64,000 nucleotides of DNA, from contig JAOAHD010000002.1 in the NCBI GenBank assembly GCA_026415395.1, positions 62,001-126,000 of the forward strand. The letters are read 5' to 3'. The notes under the pieces are model-generated. The model was not told where the DNA came from. It did no database searches and saw only the letters and a program-made list of their open reading frames with translations. Made by a program: the position numbers and the translations under genes. Shown here in pieces: positions 38,947-48,888 of the stretch (positions are counted from its first letter, which is position 1; each line of letters begins with the position of its first letter). Source of the stretch: Candidatus Binatia bacterium (GTDB lineage: Bacteria; Desulfobacterota; Binatia; HRBIN30).

Positions 38947-41900
38947 ATGCAGCCTGAGGAGCGGATTGCCGCGCTGCGCGCTAGCCTGGAGCGACGCATC
39001 TTGGTTCTCGACGGTGCCATGGGCACTGCCATTCAGGGGTTTGCGTTGTCCGCTGAAGACTTCGGTGGGGCAGCGCTGGAAGGGTGCAATGAAAACCTGG
39101 TGCGCACGCGTCCGGACGTCATCGAGTCCATCCATCGTGGCTACCTCGAAGCTGGGGCGGACATCATTGAAACCAACACCTTTGGCGGCACGCGCTTGGT
39201 TTTGGGTGAATACGGACTGCAGGACGACGTGTACGAAATCAATTTCCGCGCGGCGGAACTCGCGCGCAAGGTGGCAGATGCGGCCAGCACCCCCGACTGG
39301 CCGCGGTTCGTGGCGGGCGCAATGGGGCCAGGCACGAAAACAATTTCACTGACTGGAGGTGTAACCTTCGATCAGGTGCGCGCACTCTTTGCCGAGCAAG
39401 CGCGGGCTTTGATCGAGGGGGGCGTGGACCTTCTTTACTTGGAAACCCAGCAGGACACCCTCAACGTCAAAGCCGCCCTCTTGGGCATCGACGATGCGTT
39501 TGCGCAAGTCGGCCGGAGTGTGCCGGTGGTGTTGTCGGTGTCGATTGAAACCATGGGCACGATGTTGGCGGGGCAAACCATCGAGGCCTTATATACCTCG
39601 GTGGAACACCGTGACTTGTTCGCCATCGGCATGAACTGCGCCACTGGCCCGGATTTCATGACCGACCACTTGCGTGCCCTCGCGGAAATCTCCCGCTTCC
39701 CCATTTCCGTGTATCCGAACGCTGGCCTGCCCGACGAACATGGGCACTATCATGAAACGCCCGCTGATCTAGCCCGAAAAGTCGAGCGGTTTTGCGCGGC
39801 TGGCTGGGTAAACATCATCGGGGGCTGCTGCGGCACAACGGCGGAACACATCCGCTTGCTTGCGGAGGTGGCGCGCCGGCACAAACCGCGGCAAGCCAAG
39901 CCGCCGCGTCGCTCGGCGGTTTCGGGAATGGAGGTACTGGTGATCGACGAAGACACGCGCCCCATTCTCGTCGGTGAGCGCACCAACGTGCTCGGTAGCC
40001 GGCAGTTCAAGAAACTGATTGCCGAGGGCGCGTGGGAAATGGCCGCGGAGGTGGGGCGCAACCAAGTACGCAAAGGCGCACACGTGGTGGATGTGTGCCT
40101 GCAGGATCCCGACCGCAATGAGGTCGAAGACGTGCGCCGTTTTCTCGAGGTGCTGGTCAAGGCGATCAAAGTGCCGATCATGATCGACACCACCGACCCG
40201 GCGGTGGTCGAGGAGGCGCTGAAGCGGACCCCGGGAAAATCGATCATCAATTCCGTGAACTTGGAGGATGGCGAAGCACGCATTGCTCGAGTTGTGCCCT
40301 TGGCACGCGCTTACGGTGCGGCGCTGGTTGTGGGGTGCATCGATGAGGACAAGGTCCAGGCGCAAGCCATCACCAAAGAGCGCAAGCTTGCCATCGCCTT
40401 GCGTGCATACGAGCTCCTGACTCGCAAGTACGGTGTGCCGCCAGAAGACATCTTCTTTGACGCCTTGGTGTTTCCTGTCGGTACGGGCGACCCGAACTAC
40501 ATCGGTTCGGGAGCGGAAACCATCGAAGGGATCCGAGCCATCAAGCAAGCGCTACCGCAATGCAAAACGATTCTCGGCATTTCGAACGTTTCGTTCGGAC
40601 TGCCACCGGCTGGGCGCGAAGTGCTCAACTCCGTGTTCCTCTACCACGCCGTACAGGCAGGCCTCGATTTGGCCATCGTCAATACCGAGAAACTGGAACG
40701 CTACCCTGCCATTCCTGAAGAGGAACGCCGCCTCGCGGAAGACTTGATTTGGTGGCGCGGCCCAGATCCGGTCGGGGCGTTTACCGCGCATTTTCGTGCC
40801 AAGGCGCCGCAGGAAAAAAAGGAACCGGTACGCGATTTGCCGCTCGATGAGCGCCTCGCACGGTACATCGTGGAAGGATCGCGCGACGGCCTGTTCGCCG
40901 ACCTGGACGAAGCGCTCCGCACCCGCACGCCGCTGGAAATTATCAACGGCCCGTTGATGGCCGGTATGGACGAAGTGGGCCGCTTATTCGCCGAAAATAA
41001 GCTGATTGTGGCCGAGGTCCTGCAGTCAGCCGAAGTGATGAAAGCCGCAGTGGCCTACCTCGAGCCGCACATGGAAAAAACCGATGCTTCCCTGCGCGGC
41101 ACCATCGTACTCGCCACCGTGAAAGGCGATGTCCATGACATTGGAAAAAACCTCGTGGACATCATCCTGAGCAACAACGGCTTTCGGATCATCAACTTGG
41201 GCATCAACGTGCCGCCTCAAGAGTTGATCCGTGCGTACCAGGAGCACCGCCCGGATGCGATTGGGCTTTCCGGCTTGCTCGTGCGCTCCGCACAAATGAT
41301 GGTGACCACCGGCCAAGAACTGCGAGAGGCTGGCATTGCGTGCCCGATCTTGGTGGGTGGTGCGGCGCTGTCGAACCAGTTTACCCGCACGCGCATTGCC
41401 CCCGCATACCAGGGCTTGGTTGCGTACGCGCGCGATGCGATGACGGGGCTCGATCTGGCCAAACAAATTACCGATCCGGAAAAGCGTGCCGAACTCGAGC
41501 GTCGACTGCGCGAGGAGACAGAGCGTTTGCTCGGACAAACCGCGGCACGCCCTGCGCCAGAGAGAGCGGAGAGCGCGCCGCAGCGATCCCATGTGGAACC
41601 GGTGGCGGAAGTTCCCGTGCCGCCGGATTTGAAGCTGCACGTGATCGACAACTACGACCTCGACACCATCTTCGAGTACATCAACCCAAAGATGCTCTAT
41701 AACCGGCACTTGGGCTTCCAGGGCGAGTTCGAGGCGGCACTAGCGCGCGGCGAGCGCACCGCCCGCGAGCTGGCGGAGCGCGTCGCGGAGGTCCAAGCGT
41801 TTATGGTCCAGCACCCGCAGTTGCGCGCTCGCGCGGTTTACCGCTTCTTCCGTGCTGCCAGTGAAGGCAACCGGCTGCACATCCTCAGTAGCGACGGGAG

Positions 41901-42495
41901 CCGAATCTTGGCGACCTTTCGTTTCGGGCGCCAATCCGATCCGCCGTACCTGTGCTTGGCTGATTATGTGTGGCCGCTGTCTTCCGGGCACGCCGACTAC
42001 TTGTGCCTGTTCGCCACGACCATCGGCCCCGATGTCCGCCCCATTGCGGAGGAGTGGAAGGCGCAAGGCGACTATTTGCGTTGTCACATTTTGCAAGTGC
42101 TGGCACTCGAGGGGGCCGAGGCATTCGCGGAACTTTTGCATAAGAAGATCCGCGAAATGTGGGGCTTTCCCGATCCGCCGGGAACGACCAAGAGAGACCT
42201 GTTCCAAGCCAAGTATCGGGGACGCCGCTATTCGTTCGGGTATCCCGCATGCCCGCGCTTGGAAGATCAAGCGATTCTGTTCGACTTGCTGCAGGTCACC
42301 GAGCACATCGGGGTCCGGCTGACGCAAGGTTACATGATGGACCCAGAGGGGTCGGTTTCTGCCTTGGTGTTCCATCACCCGGAAGCGCAGTACTTCCGCC
42401 TGTCGCAAAGCGACATCGAGGCGCTCGAACGGGAACTGAGCGAAGCGGATGCGGCCGGAAGGCCCGTGACAGCATCGCCAACGTCGGCGGCGTAG
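38947..42495 (+). CDS. metH: Cobalamin-dependent methionine synthase
   Basis: This 1182-residue MetH transfers the methyl group of methyltetrahydrofolate to homocysteine via cobalamin. Domains in order are homocysteine-binding (1-310; zinc ligands in GMNCATG and GGCCGTT near 292), pterin-binding (330-620), cobalamin cap and Rossmann domain with the base-off ligand motif GDVHDIGKN (DxHxxG) near 727, and the SAM-dependent reactivation domain (about 890-1170, with RRYSFGYPACP). All modules are full length. ATG 38947 is chosen as the first residue before the family N-terminus (MQPEERIAALRASLERRILV). TTG 38926 is an in-frame alternative. I see no cobalamin riboswitch in the 185 bp upstream. The gene ends with TAG. 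Confidence 0.97.
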   Translation: MQPEERIAALRASLERRILVLDGAMGTAIQGFALSAEDFGGAALEGCNENLVRTRPDVIESIHRGYLEAGADIIETNTFGGTRLVLGEYGLQDDVYEINFRAAELARKVADAASTPDWPRFVAGAMGPGTKTISLTGGVTFDQVRALFAEQARALIEGGVDLLYLETQQDTLNVKAALLGIDDAFAQVGRSVPVVLSVSIETMGTMLAGQTIEALYTSVEHRDLFAIGMNCATGPDFMTDHLRALAEISRFPISVYPNAGLPDEHGHYHETPADLARKVERFCAAGWVNIIGGCCGTTAEHIRLLAEVARRHKPRQAKPPRRSAVSGMEVLVIDEDTRPILVGERTNVLGSRQFKKLIAEGAWEMAAEVGRNQVRKGAHVVDVCLQDPDRNEVEDVRRFLEVLVKAIKVPIMIDTTDPAVVEEALKRTPGKSIINSVNLEDGEARIARVVPLARAYGAALVVGCIDEDKVQAQAITKERKLAIALRAYELLTRKYGVPPEDIFFDALVFPVGTGDPNYIGSGAETIEGIRAIKQALPQCKTILGISNVSFGLPPAGREVLNSVFLYHAVQAGLDLAIVNTEKLERYPAIPEEERRLAEDLIWWRGPDPVGAFTAHFRAKAPQEKKEPVRDLPLDERLARYIVEGSRDGLFADLDEALRTRTPLEIINGPLMAGMDEVGRLFAENKLIVAEVLQSAEVMKAAVAYLEPHMEKTDASLRGTIVLATVKGDVHDIGKNLVDIILSNNGFRIINLGINVPPQELIRAYQEHRPDAIGLSGLLVRSAQMMVTTGQELREAGIACPILVGGAALSNQFTRTRIAPAYQGLVAYARDAMTGLDLAKQITDPEKRAELERRLREETERLLGQTAARPAPERAESAPQRSHVEPVAEVPVPPDLKLHVIDNYDLDTIFEYINPKMLYNRHLGFQGEFEAALARGERTARELAERVAEVQAFMVQHPQLRARAVYRFFRAASEGNRLHILSSDGSRILATFRFGRQSDPPYLCLADYVWPLSSGHADYLCLFATTIGPDVRPIAEEWKAQGDYLRCHILQVLALEGAEAFAELLHKKIREMWGFPDPPGTTKRDLFQAKYRGRRYSFGYPACPRLEDQAILFDLLQVTEHIGVRLTQGYMMDPEGSVSALVFHHPEAQYFRLSQSDIEALERELSEADAAGRPVTASPTSAA

Positions 42496-42676
42496 AGGCT
42501 GAGTGGCCCGCTGCGGCGTCGCTTCCGTGGTCAGGGCGAATACGGCCTGAAGCTCCGCCTCGCAATAGCCTTTTTGGTCAGCCCCTCACTGAGGGACACG
42601 ATGCTGATGCTGTGGCAACGTGTCGCGCATTTTCTCTCTTGTGCAACGCAGTGCGGCATGGAAGGTTGGAAACGCT

Positions 42677-44030
42677 GTGCGGGAGCTGGGCTGTCTCCTG
42701 TCGTTGCTGGTTGCGGTTGTGATCCTGAGCGGCTGTGGCAGCGATGGTGACGCAGCCGTCGGGTTGGATGCGGAGCTCGCGCGCGTGCGTCGGCTGCGGG
42801 GGCCGCGCCCCTGGCGAGCGTGTCGGACCGGTCTCCGGCTTTGCTGCGGTTGGGCCAGTTCTTGTTTTTCGACAAGGAATTGAGCGGCAATCGCGATATC
42901 GCCTGTGCCACTTGCCACCACCCGCGATTCGCGTCGGGCGACGGCGTGTCGCTATCCATCGGCACCGGAGGGAGTGGGCTTGGACCGGAACGCTCACTAG
43001 GCCGAGGCCGGCCTTTCATTCCCCGGAATGCCGCCGAACTCTTCAATCGCGGGGACCAACTGTGGTCAACGATGTTTTGGGACGGCCGGGTGGCTGGCTC
43101 TCCAGCGGGTGGTTTTCGCACGCCGGCGGGCACGCTGCTGCCGGCCGGTATCTCGAGTATTCTGGCCGCTCAGGCGATGTTCCCGGTAACATCGCGCGAC
43201 GAGATGCGTGGGCATCCGGGAGATCGTGAGGTATTCGGCAAGCCCTACGAGCTCGCGGACGTTCCCGACGATGCGTTTACCCAAATTTGGGCTCTTTTGA
43301 TTCAGCGGCTGCTAGACATCCCGGAGTACGTCGCCTTGTTTGCCGCAGCCTTTCCCGGGGTTGCGGTGGATACATTGGGCTTTGAACATGCTGCAGAAGC
43401 GATTGCGGCATTCGAAGCCGAGATGGGCAACTTGGTGAACTCTCCGTGGGATCGATACTTGCGCGGCGAGACGACTGCCCTTTCCGAAGCGGCAAAGCGC
43501 GGCGGGCTGCTGTTTTACGGAGAAGCGCGATGCGCGCACTGTCATGCGGGCCCGTTGCTGACCGATCAGCGGTTTCACGTCCTGGCAGTGCCCCAATTAG
43601 GGCCAGGCAAAGGGGCTGAGGCACCAGAGGATTTTGGCCGTGGGCGCGAAACTGCCGATCCGCGCGACCTTTACGCCTTCCGCACGCCGCCCCTGCGCAA
43701 TGTGACGGTGACCGGACCGTGGATGCACGACGGAGCATACACGAGCCTCGAAGCCGCGGTGCGCCACCACCTAGATGTGTGGCAAGCGTGGGAGGGGTAC
43801 GATGTGTCGCAGCTTGATGAGCGCTTGCAGCCCACCGTACAAGGGGGTGCGCACGAACGCGCGCAAATGTTCGCAAACTTGGGTCCCTTGCTCCGCGAGC
43901 CCTGAGGCTCCGTGACGACCAGGTTGCCGACTTGCTGGCATTTTTGGAGGCTCTGACCGATCCGGCGGTATTTGGCCTCGACCGGTTTGTCCCACAGCGC
44001 GTGCCGAGCGGCTTGCCTGTGGATCGTTGA
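42677..44030 (+). pseudogene. Di-heme cytochrome c peroxidase-like lipoprotein (two frame breaks as assembled)
   Basis: The main open frame is 42820-43905 (361 residues) with two heme-binding motifs, CATCH early and CAHCH late, and [20 protein letters not shown] as in the CcpA/MauG family. The predicted lipoprotein leader ([19 protein letters not shown]) is in another frame, 42677 to about 42800. Adding one G to the run at 42798-42802 joins them ([17 protein letters not shown]). At the other end, adding one C at 43900-43902 replaces the premature stop and continues through [20 protein letters not shown] to TGA at 44028-44030. The product would be a periplasm-facing, lipid-anchored peroxidase of about 450 residues that reduces H2O2 or oxidises another substrate. 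Start GTG 42677 is tentative. Confidence 0.8.
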
Positions 44031-44138
44031 ACTCGGAAGTCTAAAACCCAGTGCACGCGTGAGTGGGATATACCCTTGGGGACTAACTCCCGTCGTGTGA
44101 GTCCGGCGGAAGAGACGCGTCGATGCCCGTTGTTGGGG

Positions 44139-47100
44139 TTAGTGTAACGTCAACCGCTCCCACCAAGTGGTGAGCGCCGCCCAAATCGAGTGCGCGAAGA
44201 CACGTAGCAGAAGCGTTCGCTTGAGGCCGCGCGCTTCCTCGCCAAAGCCGATTTCTCCAACCGCCCCAATCCGGCACACGTGCGGCGGCGTCCACTCCCC
44301 GACCTCATCGCCGGCACCGACGGCGCGCACCCGAAATTCGTACTCGGTGCCGTCGATGAGATTCGCGATCGTAGCGCGGGTGGACTGCAATCGCTGCTGT
44401 TGCCAGTCTTCGCCTCCCTTGCGGCGCCAGGCGATGTCGTAGCTCGTTGCTCCGGTGGACGGCGGATCCCACACCACGTGTGCGGCACCAGCCGTGGGAT
44501 TGACGAGAACAGCGCGCGGCACACCGGGCGCCACTGCTGCCGGCGGTGAAGACCCCCGCTGTTCTCGAATCCACGCGAGCAGGTCGCGCGGCAGGACGAC
44601 GTCCGAACCAGCCGGCGAACGCAAGTAAACGACCGTCGGCGGGTAGAAAAACGATCGAGCGCTGCGTTGGAGCTCCGCCGGCGGTGCGTCCCCGCGGTAA
44701 GGCGCGAGCAACAGGCGGAAGCGGTGCGACTGGCCGTTGAAGCTCGGCCCGTTAGGCCGAAACTGTGCGCCTTTCCGCTCGGCGATCTCGTTCGCGATCC
44801 CCGAGCCGCCGAGGTGAGAGTAGTCCATTTGCCGGCCATGGTACGAGCCGAAAGGATTCACCCAAATCCTTTGCTGGCCATCGATCTCTCGCAGCCGCAT
44901 CGGTGCGAACGCCGGGGAGCTCCAGGTGTCGGCGCACTGTGCGAGCAGCAAGCCCCGCTCACCGTCCGTAATGGCCACCCAGCCGGCCGTGACTTGATGG
45001 TTGAAGGAGTCCCACGAGGCGTTGCGCGGGTTGACGTCGGCATAATTTAAGTCATACGAGGAGGTGATGCCAAGCCAATTATGCTTCCACACGCGCAGCG
45101 GCCGCCGGTGCGTGCCGCGCAGGTTCGGCTCGATTGGGAAGGGGGCAACTTCGACCCAACGCAGGTCGATATACCGGCGCAATTTCTGTTGTAGCGTGTG
45201 CAAAACGTCGCGTTTTGGCGTGTACGGGTACGCGACATGAACGTCGGCGATCACGCCGGGCGCGTTGGCAAACAGAGTCCAAGCAATCTCGATCTTTACC
45301 GTGTTGTTGTTGTCCTCCGCGGGGAGCGCAATCGTTGCCACTGAGCGCCGGCGCTCCACAGGACCACTGCTGGCCAGTAGATCGCCCTCCGCGCTTCGCC
45401 AGCTCGCCTCGAAGGTCCGAGGCTCGTTGCCGACGCGGTAGGTAACGAACGGCCGGACCCAGTTTTGGCCGGCAACGTCGAAGTCGTCGGTCGCGAGGGC
45501 AACGAGGCGCCCAGCGGCATCCCACTTCGCACTCACGGAGGCGTTCGGCGTGTCGATGCCGGCTGCGCCCGGCTTCTCTGGGGCGGGTTGTGCCGCATGG
45601 GCGAACGGGCCTTGGAGGCGTACGCACACTCGCTGCTGTTCTCGGCCCACGAGCGGCAGCAGGAACCAAAGCTCCGCAGATTTAGGCGGTGCATCGAGCT
45701 CCTGCAGCGGGACGACCGCTGCGGGCAGGCTTTGGCCATTGGCTGTGGTAACCTGCACGTCACGGACTGGTGCGGGCCACCAGATCGGCACCCGTACGAA
45801 CGAAGTGGCGGTGCGGTCGCCAGGGTCTCGTAGGTCGGCCACCAGCAGTTCATAGTCGCAGGCTGCCAGCGAGGAGTGTCTACTGTGTACACGCTCGGCA
45901 GCCAGCCGCTCAGCGGCGCTTGCTTGCTCGAGGGCGAGGCGCACGGTTCGTTCTGCGACCTCTTGGCGCTCTTCGTTGACTAGGGGCGTGCTCATGCCGA
46001 AGTGGGTGGTGGACAGTGCGCGTATGCGCTCGAAAAACGCGCTGTAGCGGCCAGTGAACAACAACCCGTGCACGCGGGCGCGACTCTCCTCTTCAAGAGA
46101 TTCAGCGAGAACGAGGGCGCGTTGTTCGGCCAGACGAGATTGTTCCAAGCGGGTCCACAGCCACTGACTGGGGAATTTCTCCGCCCAGGAATATTGGCCG
46201 TCCCAGGCGCCGTCGGCCATGTCTTGGCGGACGAGCACCGTACCCCGTGGCTGGTGGTGTTGGAGATACTCCTTCAGCGTGGTGAATTCGGCCCAATCGT
46301 AGCGGTTGACCGCGGTGATGTACTCCTCCAGTCCTCCCGTGTTCGGCAGCCAGCGCAAGAAGCGCGGCAGCCGCATCGGCAGCCAGGTTTCCGCGTCGGC
46401 GTCGAAGTTGATGTGGAGCAGGAGGTCCACAGGATCGCTTTGCGCAAGTTGCCAGCGTCGCAGGTGCAGGAGCCATCGCTCAAAGCTGCCGAAATTCACA
46501 ATATCCCCGAGGCTCACTGCCGGCAGCAACACGATGCGCGGGCCCTCGGCTTCCGTTTTCAGCCAAAGCGGATTGAAGCGCTGGTCGGGGGGCAGCGCGG
46601 GCACGAAATTGGAAAATGCCGTGAACGGATAGTTCGAATACGCCAGCACCATGGCCGCGATGCCGTGCTCCTGGAGATAGGGAATCGTGCCGGTGGTGAA
46701 CATGTACTCTTGCGGACGCAGGACGGGCGTGTACGTCGGGAAAAGATCTGCGACCCCGGAACCCCATGGATTGCGCACGGCCCACTCGAGGGTGGCGCGG
46801 AGCTCGCGCGCGGTCATGGCGCTGAACATGCCATTGTTGTACGGGGCGAGGATGACTTCGTCGCGGCCCGCGGCCACGCGCCGGCGGACGCGTTCGATGA
46901 TGTCCGGGGCGTGGGCTGGCAGGATCGACTCGAGGGTGAACAAATTGTCGAACTCCCAGTAGCCGCGGGCGTCGCGGCCGGCGGCATTCGCCGCATCGAG
47001 AATGTCCAAGATCCCGCGCACGACGCGGATATCCGTACCAAAGCCGGCTTCGTCGGGAGTGTCCCCCCGCCAGGAGTGGTAGAAGTTGGCATGGAAGCCG

Positions 47101-47249
47101 AGCGCCACGTAAATTTTTGGTTCACGCATCGTTGGACGCGCAGGTTGAGTAGTTGCCCGTGCGACGTTGGCAAGGCACAGGGTGATTGTCAGCAGACGCC
47201 AAAACAGGAGCACGCGGCCGATGCTCGATGGGTGTCGCGCCACAGTCAA
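44139..47249 (-). CDS. Exported glycoside hydrolase/deacetylase-fold protein with fibronectin III domain
   Basis: This protein of about 1036 residues has a signal-like leader (VLLFWRLLTITLCLANVARA). The start is uncertain between TTG 47249 and GTG codons at 47243 and 47213. The N-terminal 330 residues look like the seven-stranded barrel of GH38/GH57-type enzymes: IYVALGFHANFYHSW, GYWEFDNLFTLESI, EVILAPYNNGMFSAMTAREL and LLLHINFDADAETWLP. A large beta-rich middle region follows. A fibronectin type III domain sits near 900-985 (AAHVVWDPPSTGATSYDIAW, ANLIDGTEYEFRVRAVG). The substrate is unknown, and the assignment to a particular glycoside hydrolase family is provisional. Neighbours do not help. 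Confidence 0.65.
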   Translation of the reverse strand: MTVARHPSSIGRVLLFWRLLTITLCLANVARATTQPARPTMREPKIYVALGFHANFYHSWRGDTPDEAGFGTDIRVVRGILDILDAANAAGRDARGYWEFDNLFTLESILPAHAPDIIERVRRRVAAGRDEVILAPYNNGMFSAMTARELRATLEWAVRNPWGSGVADLFPTYTPVLRPQEYMFTTGTIPYLQEHGIAAMVLAYSNYPFTAFSNFVPALPPDQRFNPLWLKTEAEGPRIVLLPAVSLGDIVNFGSFERWLLHLRRWQLAQSDPVDLLLHINFDADAETWLPMRLPRFLRWLPNTGGLEEYITAVNRYDWAEFTTLKEYLQHHQPRGTVLVRQDMADGAWDGQYSWAEKFPSQWLWTRLEQSRLAEQRALVLAESLEEESRARVHGLLFTGRYSAFFERIRALSTTHFGMSTPLVNEERQEVAERTVRLALEQASAAERLAAERVHSRHSSLAACDYELLVADLRDPGDRTATSFVRVPIWWPAPVRDVQVTTANGQSLPAAVVPLQELDAPPKSAELWFLLPLVGREQQRVCVRLQGPFAHAAQPAPEKPGAAGIDTPNASVSAKWDAAGRLVALATDDFDVAGQNWVRPFVTYRVGNEPRTFEASWRSAEGDLLASSGPVERRRSVATIALPAEDNNNTVKIEIAWTLFANAPGVIADVHVAYPYTPKRDVLHTLQQKLRRYIDLRWVEVAPFPIEPNLRGTHRRPLRVWKHNWLGITSSYDLNYADVNPRNASWDSFNHQVTAGWVAITDGERGLLLAQCADTWSSPAFAPMRLREIDGQQRIWVNPFGSYHGRQMDYSHLGGSGIANEIAERKGAQFRPNGPSFNGQSHRFRLLLAPYRGDAPPAELQRSARSFFYPPTVVYLRSPAGSDVVLPRDLLAWIREQRGSSPPAAVAPGVPRAVLVNPTAGAAHVVWDPPSTGATSYDIAWRRKGGEDWQQQRLQSTRATIANLIDGTEYEFRVRAVGAGDEVGEWTPPHVCRIGAVGEIGFGEEARGLKRTLLLRVFAHSIWAALTTWWERLTLH

Positions 47250-47556
47250 GTTGGCCTGTGGCTATGGGCCGCGTGTGAGGCGTCTGTCGACCCGACGAGT
47301 CGGCGCGACCGCTGCCGAGGGACGAGCGTCCGCCAGTTGTTCAGGACGCCCCGCGCGGCGCTGCAAGTGCGCCGACTTTGGAGATCACCCCACGGCCGGC
47401 GTGGCTGGGGAGATCACCCCGCGGCCGGCGTGGCTGGGGCACGCACCCCGAGCGCAGCCTCGGTGCTCACACTGCTGTGGTCGCACGGTGTATGCCCGGC
47501 GCCCCTCGCACCGCAACTCTTGCGGGGAGCGGCAGCGGAGGCTCCCGAATTTGCAT
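47250..47556. repeat. Intergenic region with a short direct tandem repeat
   Basis: A unit of about 29 bp beginning AGATCACCCC and containing GGCCGGCGTGGCTGGGG occurs twice in tandem at about 47382-47440. A partial third copy of its end (GGCGTGG-like) follows. No gene is supported. Confidence 0.6.
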
Positions 47557-47733
47557 TCACGAACGCTGCGAGCGGGCGGGAAACGGCACCATCTGTGCCC
47601 GACCTTTCTTGATCGGTGCCTTTCGCTTGGCGTCGGCGGCGTTCTTCTCCGCAGTCGTTTGCGAAGCGAGCGGAATGATCACGCTCCAGCGCTTTTGGTC
47701 CGTGAGCCATTTGCCCTTTGCCAACAACCGCAT
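47557..47733 (-). CDS. Putative small basic protein
   Basis: This 58-residue protein starts at the ATG at 47733, chosen for AGGAGG six bases upstream. The sequence MRLLAKGKWLTDQKRWSVII continues to a Lys/Ala-rich segment (EKNAADAKRKAPIKKGR) and a short neutral tail. Codon usage in this frame is ordinary for the window and better than in the overlapping frames. I recognise no family. It has no signal peptide and no partner nearby. It may be a spurious frame, so confidence is moderate. Confidence 0.4.
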   Translation of the reverse strand: MRLLAKGKWLTDQKRWSVIIPLASQTTAEKNAADAKRKAPIKKGRAQMVPFPARSQRS

Positions 47734-48024
47734 CCACATCCTCCTGCACAACGAGATGTTGCAGTGTGGTTGGGGCAACTCCTGTGCCAAGCAGCGTTTG
47801 GGGAACTGCCGATGGGTGGGTTTTGTTCACCGCACAATTTCGTGCAGGGGGAAGACGGAGATTGTACACAGAGCGCGCAGCGCGGTTCGTTCTTGGCTGG
47901 GGGAGAGCGCGCGGTCGCGGGTTCGTGAGCGGTGTGATCGAGTAGTGGGCGGGTTGTGTGGCGGGCGGGCACGTGGCAAGGCATTTGTGGTTGTGGGAGA
48001 GGCTGTTGTCGGATAGGTCGCGAA
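47734..48024. other. Intergenic region between divergent genes
   Basis: About 290 bp with no convincing gene. It should contain promoters for the small minus-strand frame and the START-like gene, but none can be named. Confidence 0.35.
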
Positions 48025-48591
48025 ATGGAGTTTTTCCGCGAGACGAAGGTGCATCATCCAGCGGCGCGATTGCTCGAGGTGATGATCGAGCGCATGGAGG
48101 ACATCGTGCCGTTCCTCCCCAACATTGCCGCGATCGAAACGTTGTCGGCCAAAAAGCATCGCGATGGTACGTGGGAAATTGCACGCCGTTGGGAGGCCAA
48201 GGCGGAGCAAGTGCCCAAACTCGTGCAGCCGTTTTTATCGCGGGAGTTGTTGCAGTGGCTTGACCATGCCCTGTGGGTGCCGAAGGAGTACAAGGTTGAG
48301 TGGCGGCAGGAGCCGGTGTACCGGGCCGCCGCCGACTTGTACACCTGCCATGGCACAAACTTTTTCCTGCCCCAGCCGGACGCGCCAGAGCGAGAAAGTC
48401 TCGTGCGCATCACTGGTTCGTTGTCCGTGTTCCCGGAGAAACTCCCTGGCGTGCCGGCATTCGTGGCAAGGCGTGTCGCCCCGCAGGTGGAGCGCTTCAT
48501 CGTGCGCATGATCGAACCCAACCTTGTCGAATTGGCAGCCGGGCTCGAAGCCTATCTCAGCGGCCACAAACATCGCCCCCGGCGACGTTAG
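48025..48591 (+). CDS. START/SRPBCC-like protein (DUF2505-like)
   Basis: This 188-residue protein starts at the ATG at 48025 (MEFFRETKVHHPAARLLEVM). An upstream in-frame start would add a glycine/cysteine-rich stretch with no merit. The pattern of an N-terminal strand, a helix (IERMEDIVPFLPNI), long antiparallel strands and a long C-terminal helix (VERFIVRMIEPNLVELAAGL) is that of the START/SRPBCC hydrophobic-ligand-binding fold, closest to DUF2505. No catalytic residues are known for this family. It is monocistronic and ends with TAG. Confidence 0.65.
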   Translation: MEFFRETKVHHPAARLLEVMIERMEDIVPFLPNIAAIETLSAKKHRDGTWEIARRWEAKAEQVPKLVQPFLSRELLQWLDHALWVPKEYKVEWRQEPVYRAAADLYTCHGTNFFLPQPDAPERESLVRITGSLSVFPEKLPGVPAFVARRVAPQVERFIVRMIEPNLVELAAGLEAYLSGHKHRPRRR

Positions 48592-48888
48592 GCAGGGCTG
48601 ATAGAAGGGGGCACCCGGCATCAAATCCGAGCGAGCTGCGCGCTCGAAGGTGTTCGCCTGCTAAAAGCGCAACCGGCGCACGCAAACGCCAGTGGTTCCC
48701 GCTGGGCGTCCGCAACGCAGGCAGCACGGCGCGGCTTGGGGAAGAGGCGCTCTGTTCGCGAACAAGTTCTAGAGTGCGGTCATTGGAACAAGATACAATT
48801 TTTCCCTTGCCTGCGGCCGGAGTACCAGGAAGACTAACGCCTGCAAACCGGAATAAAAGCTCCGTAAGTTTCGGGGAGGATCACAAAG
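48592..48888. other. Leader region of the SBBP-repeat protein gene
   Basis: No gene is supported. The AT-richer stretch at about 48783-48805 (GGAACAAGATACAATTTTT) is the best promoter candidate. GGGGAGG at about 48877 is the ribosome binding site for the ATG at 48889. A structured leader cannot be excluded. Confidence 0.4.

Noticed and set aside
46002-47612. 536-residue plus-strand open frame
   Set aside because: It is antisense to the glycosidase-like gene, which has clear folds and a signal peptide; the antisense reading has no domain or ribosome binding site.
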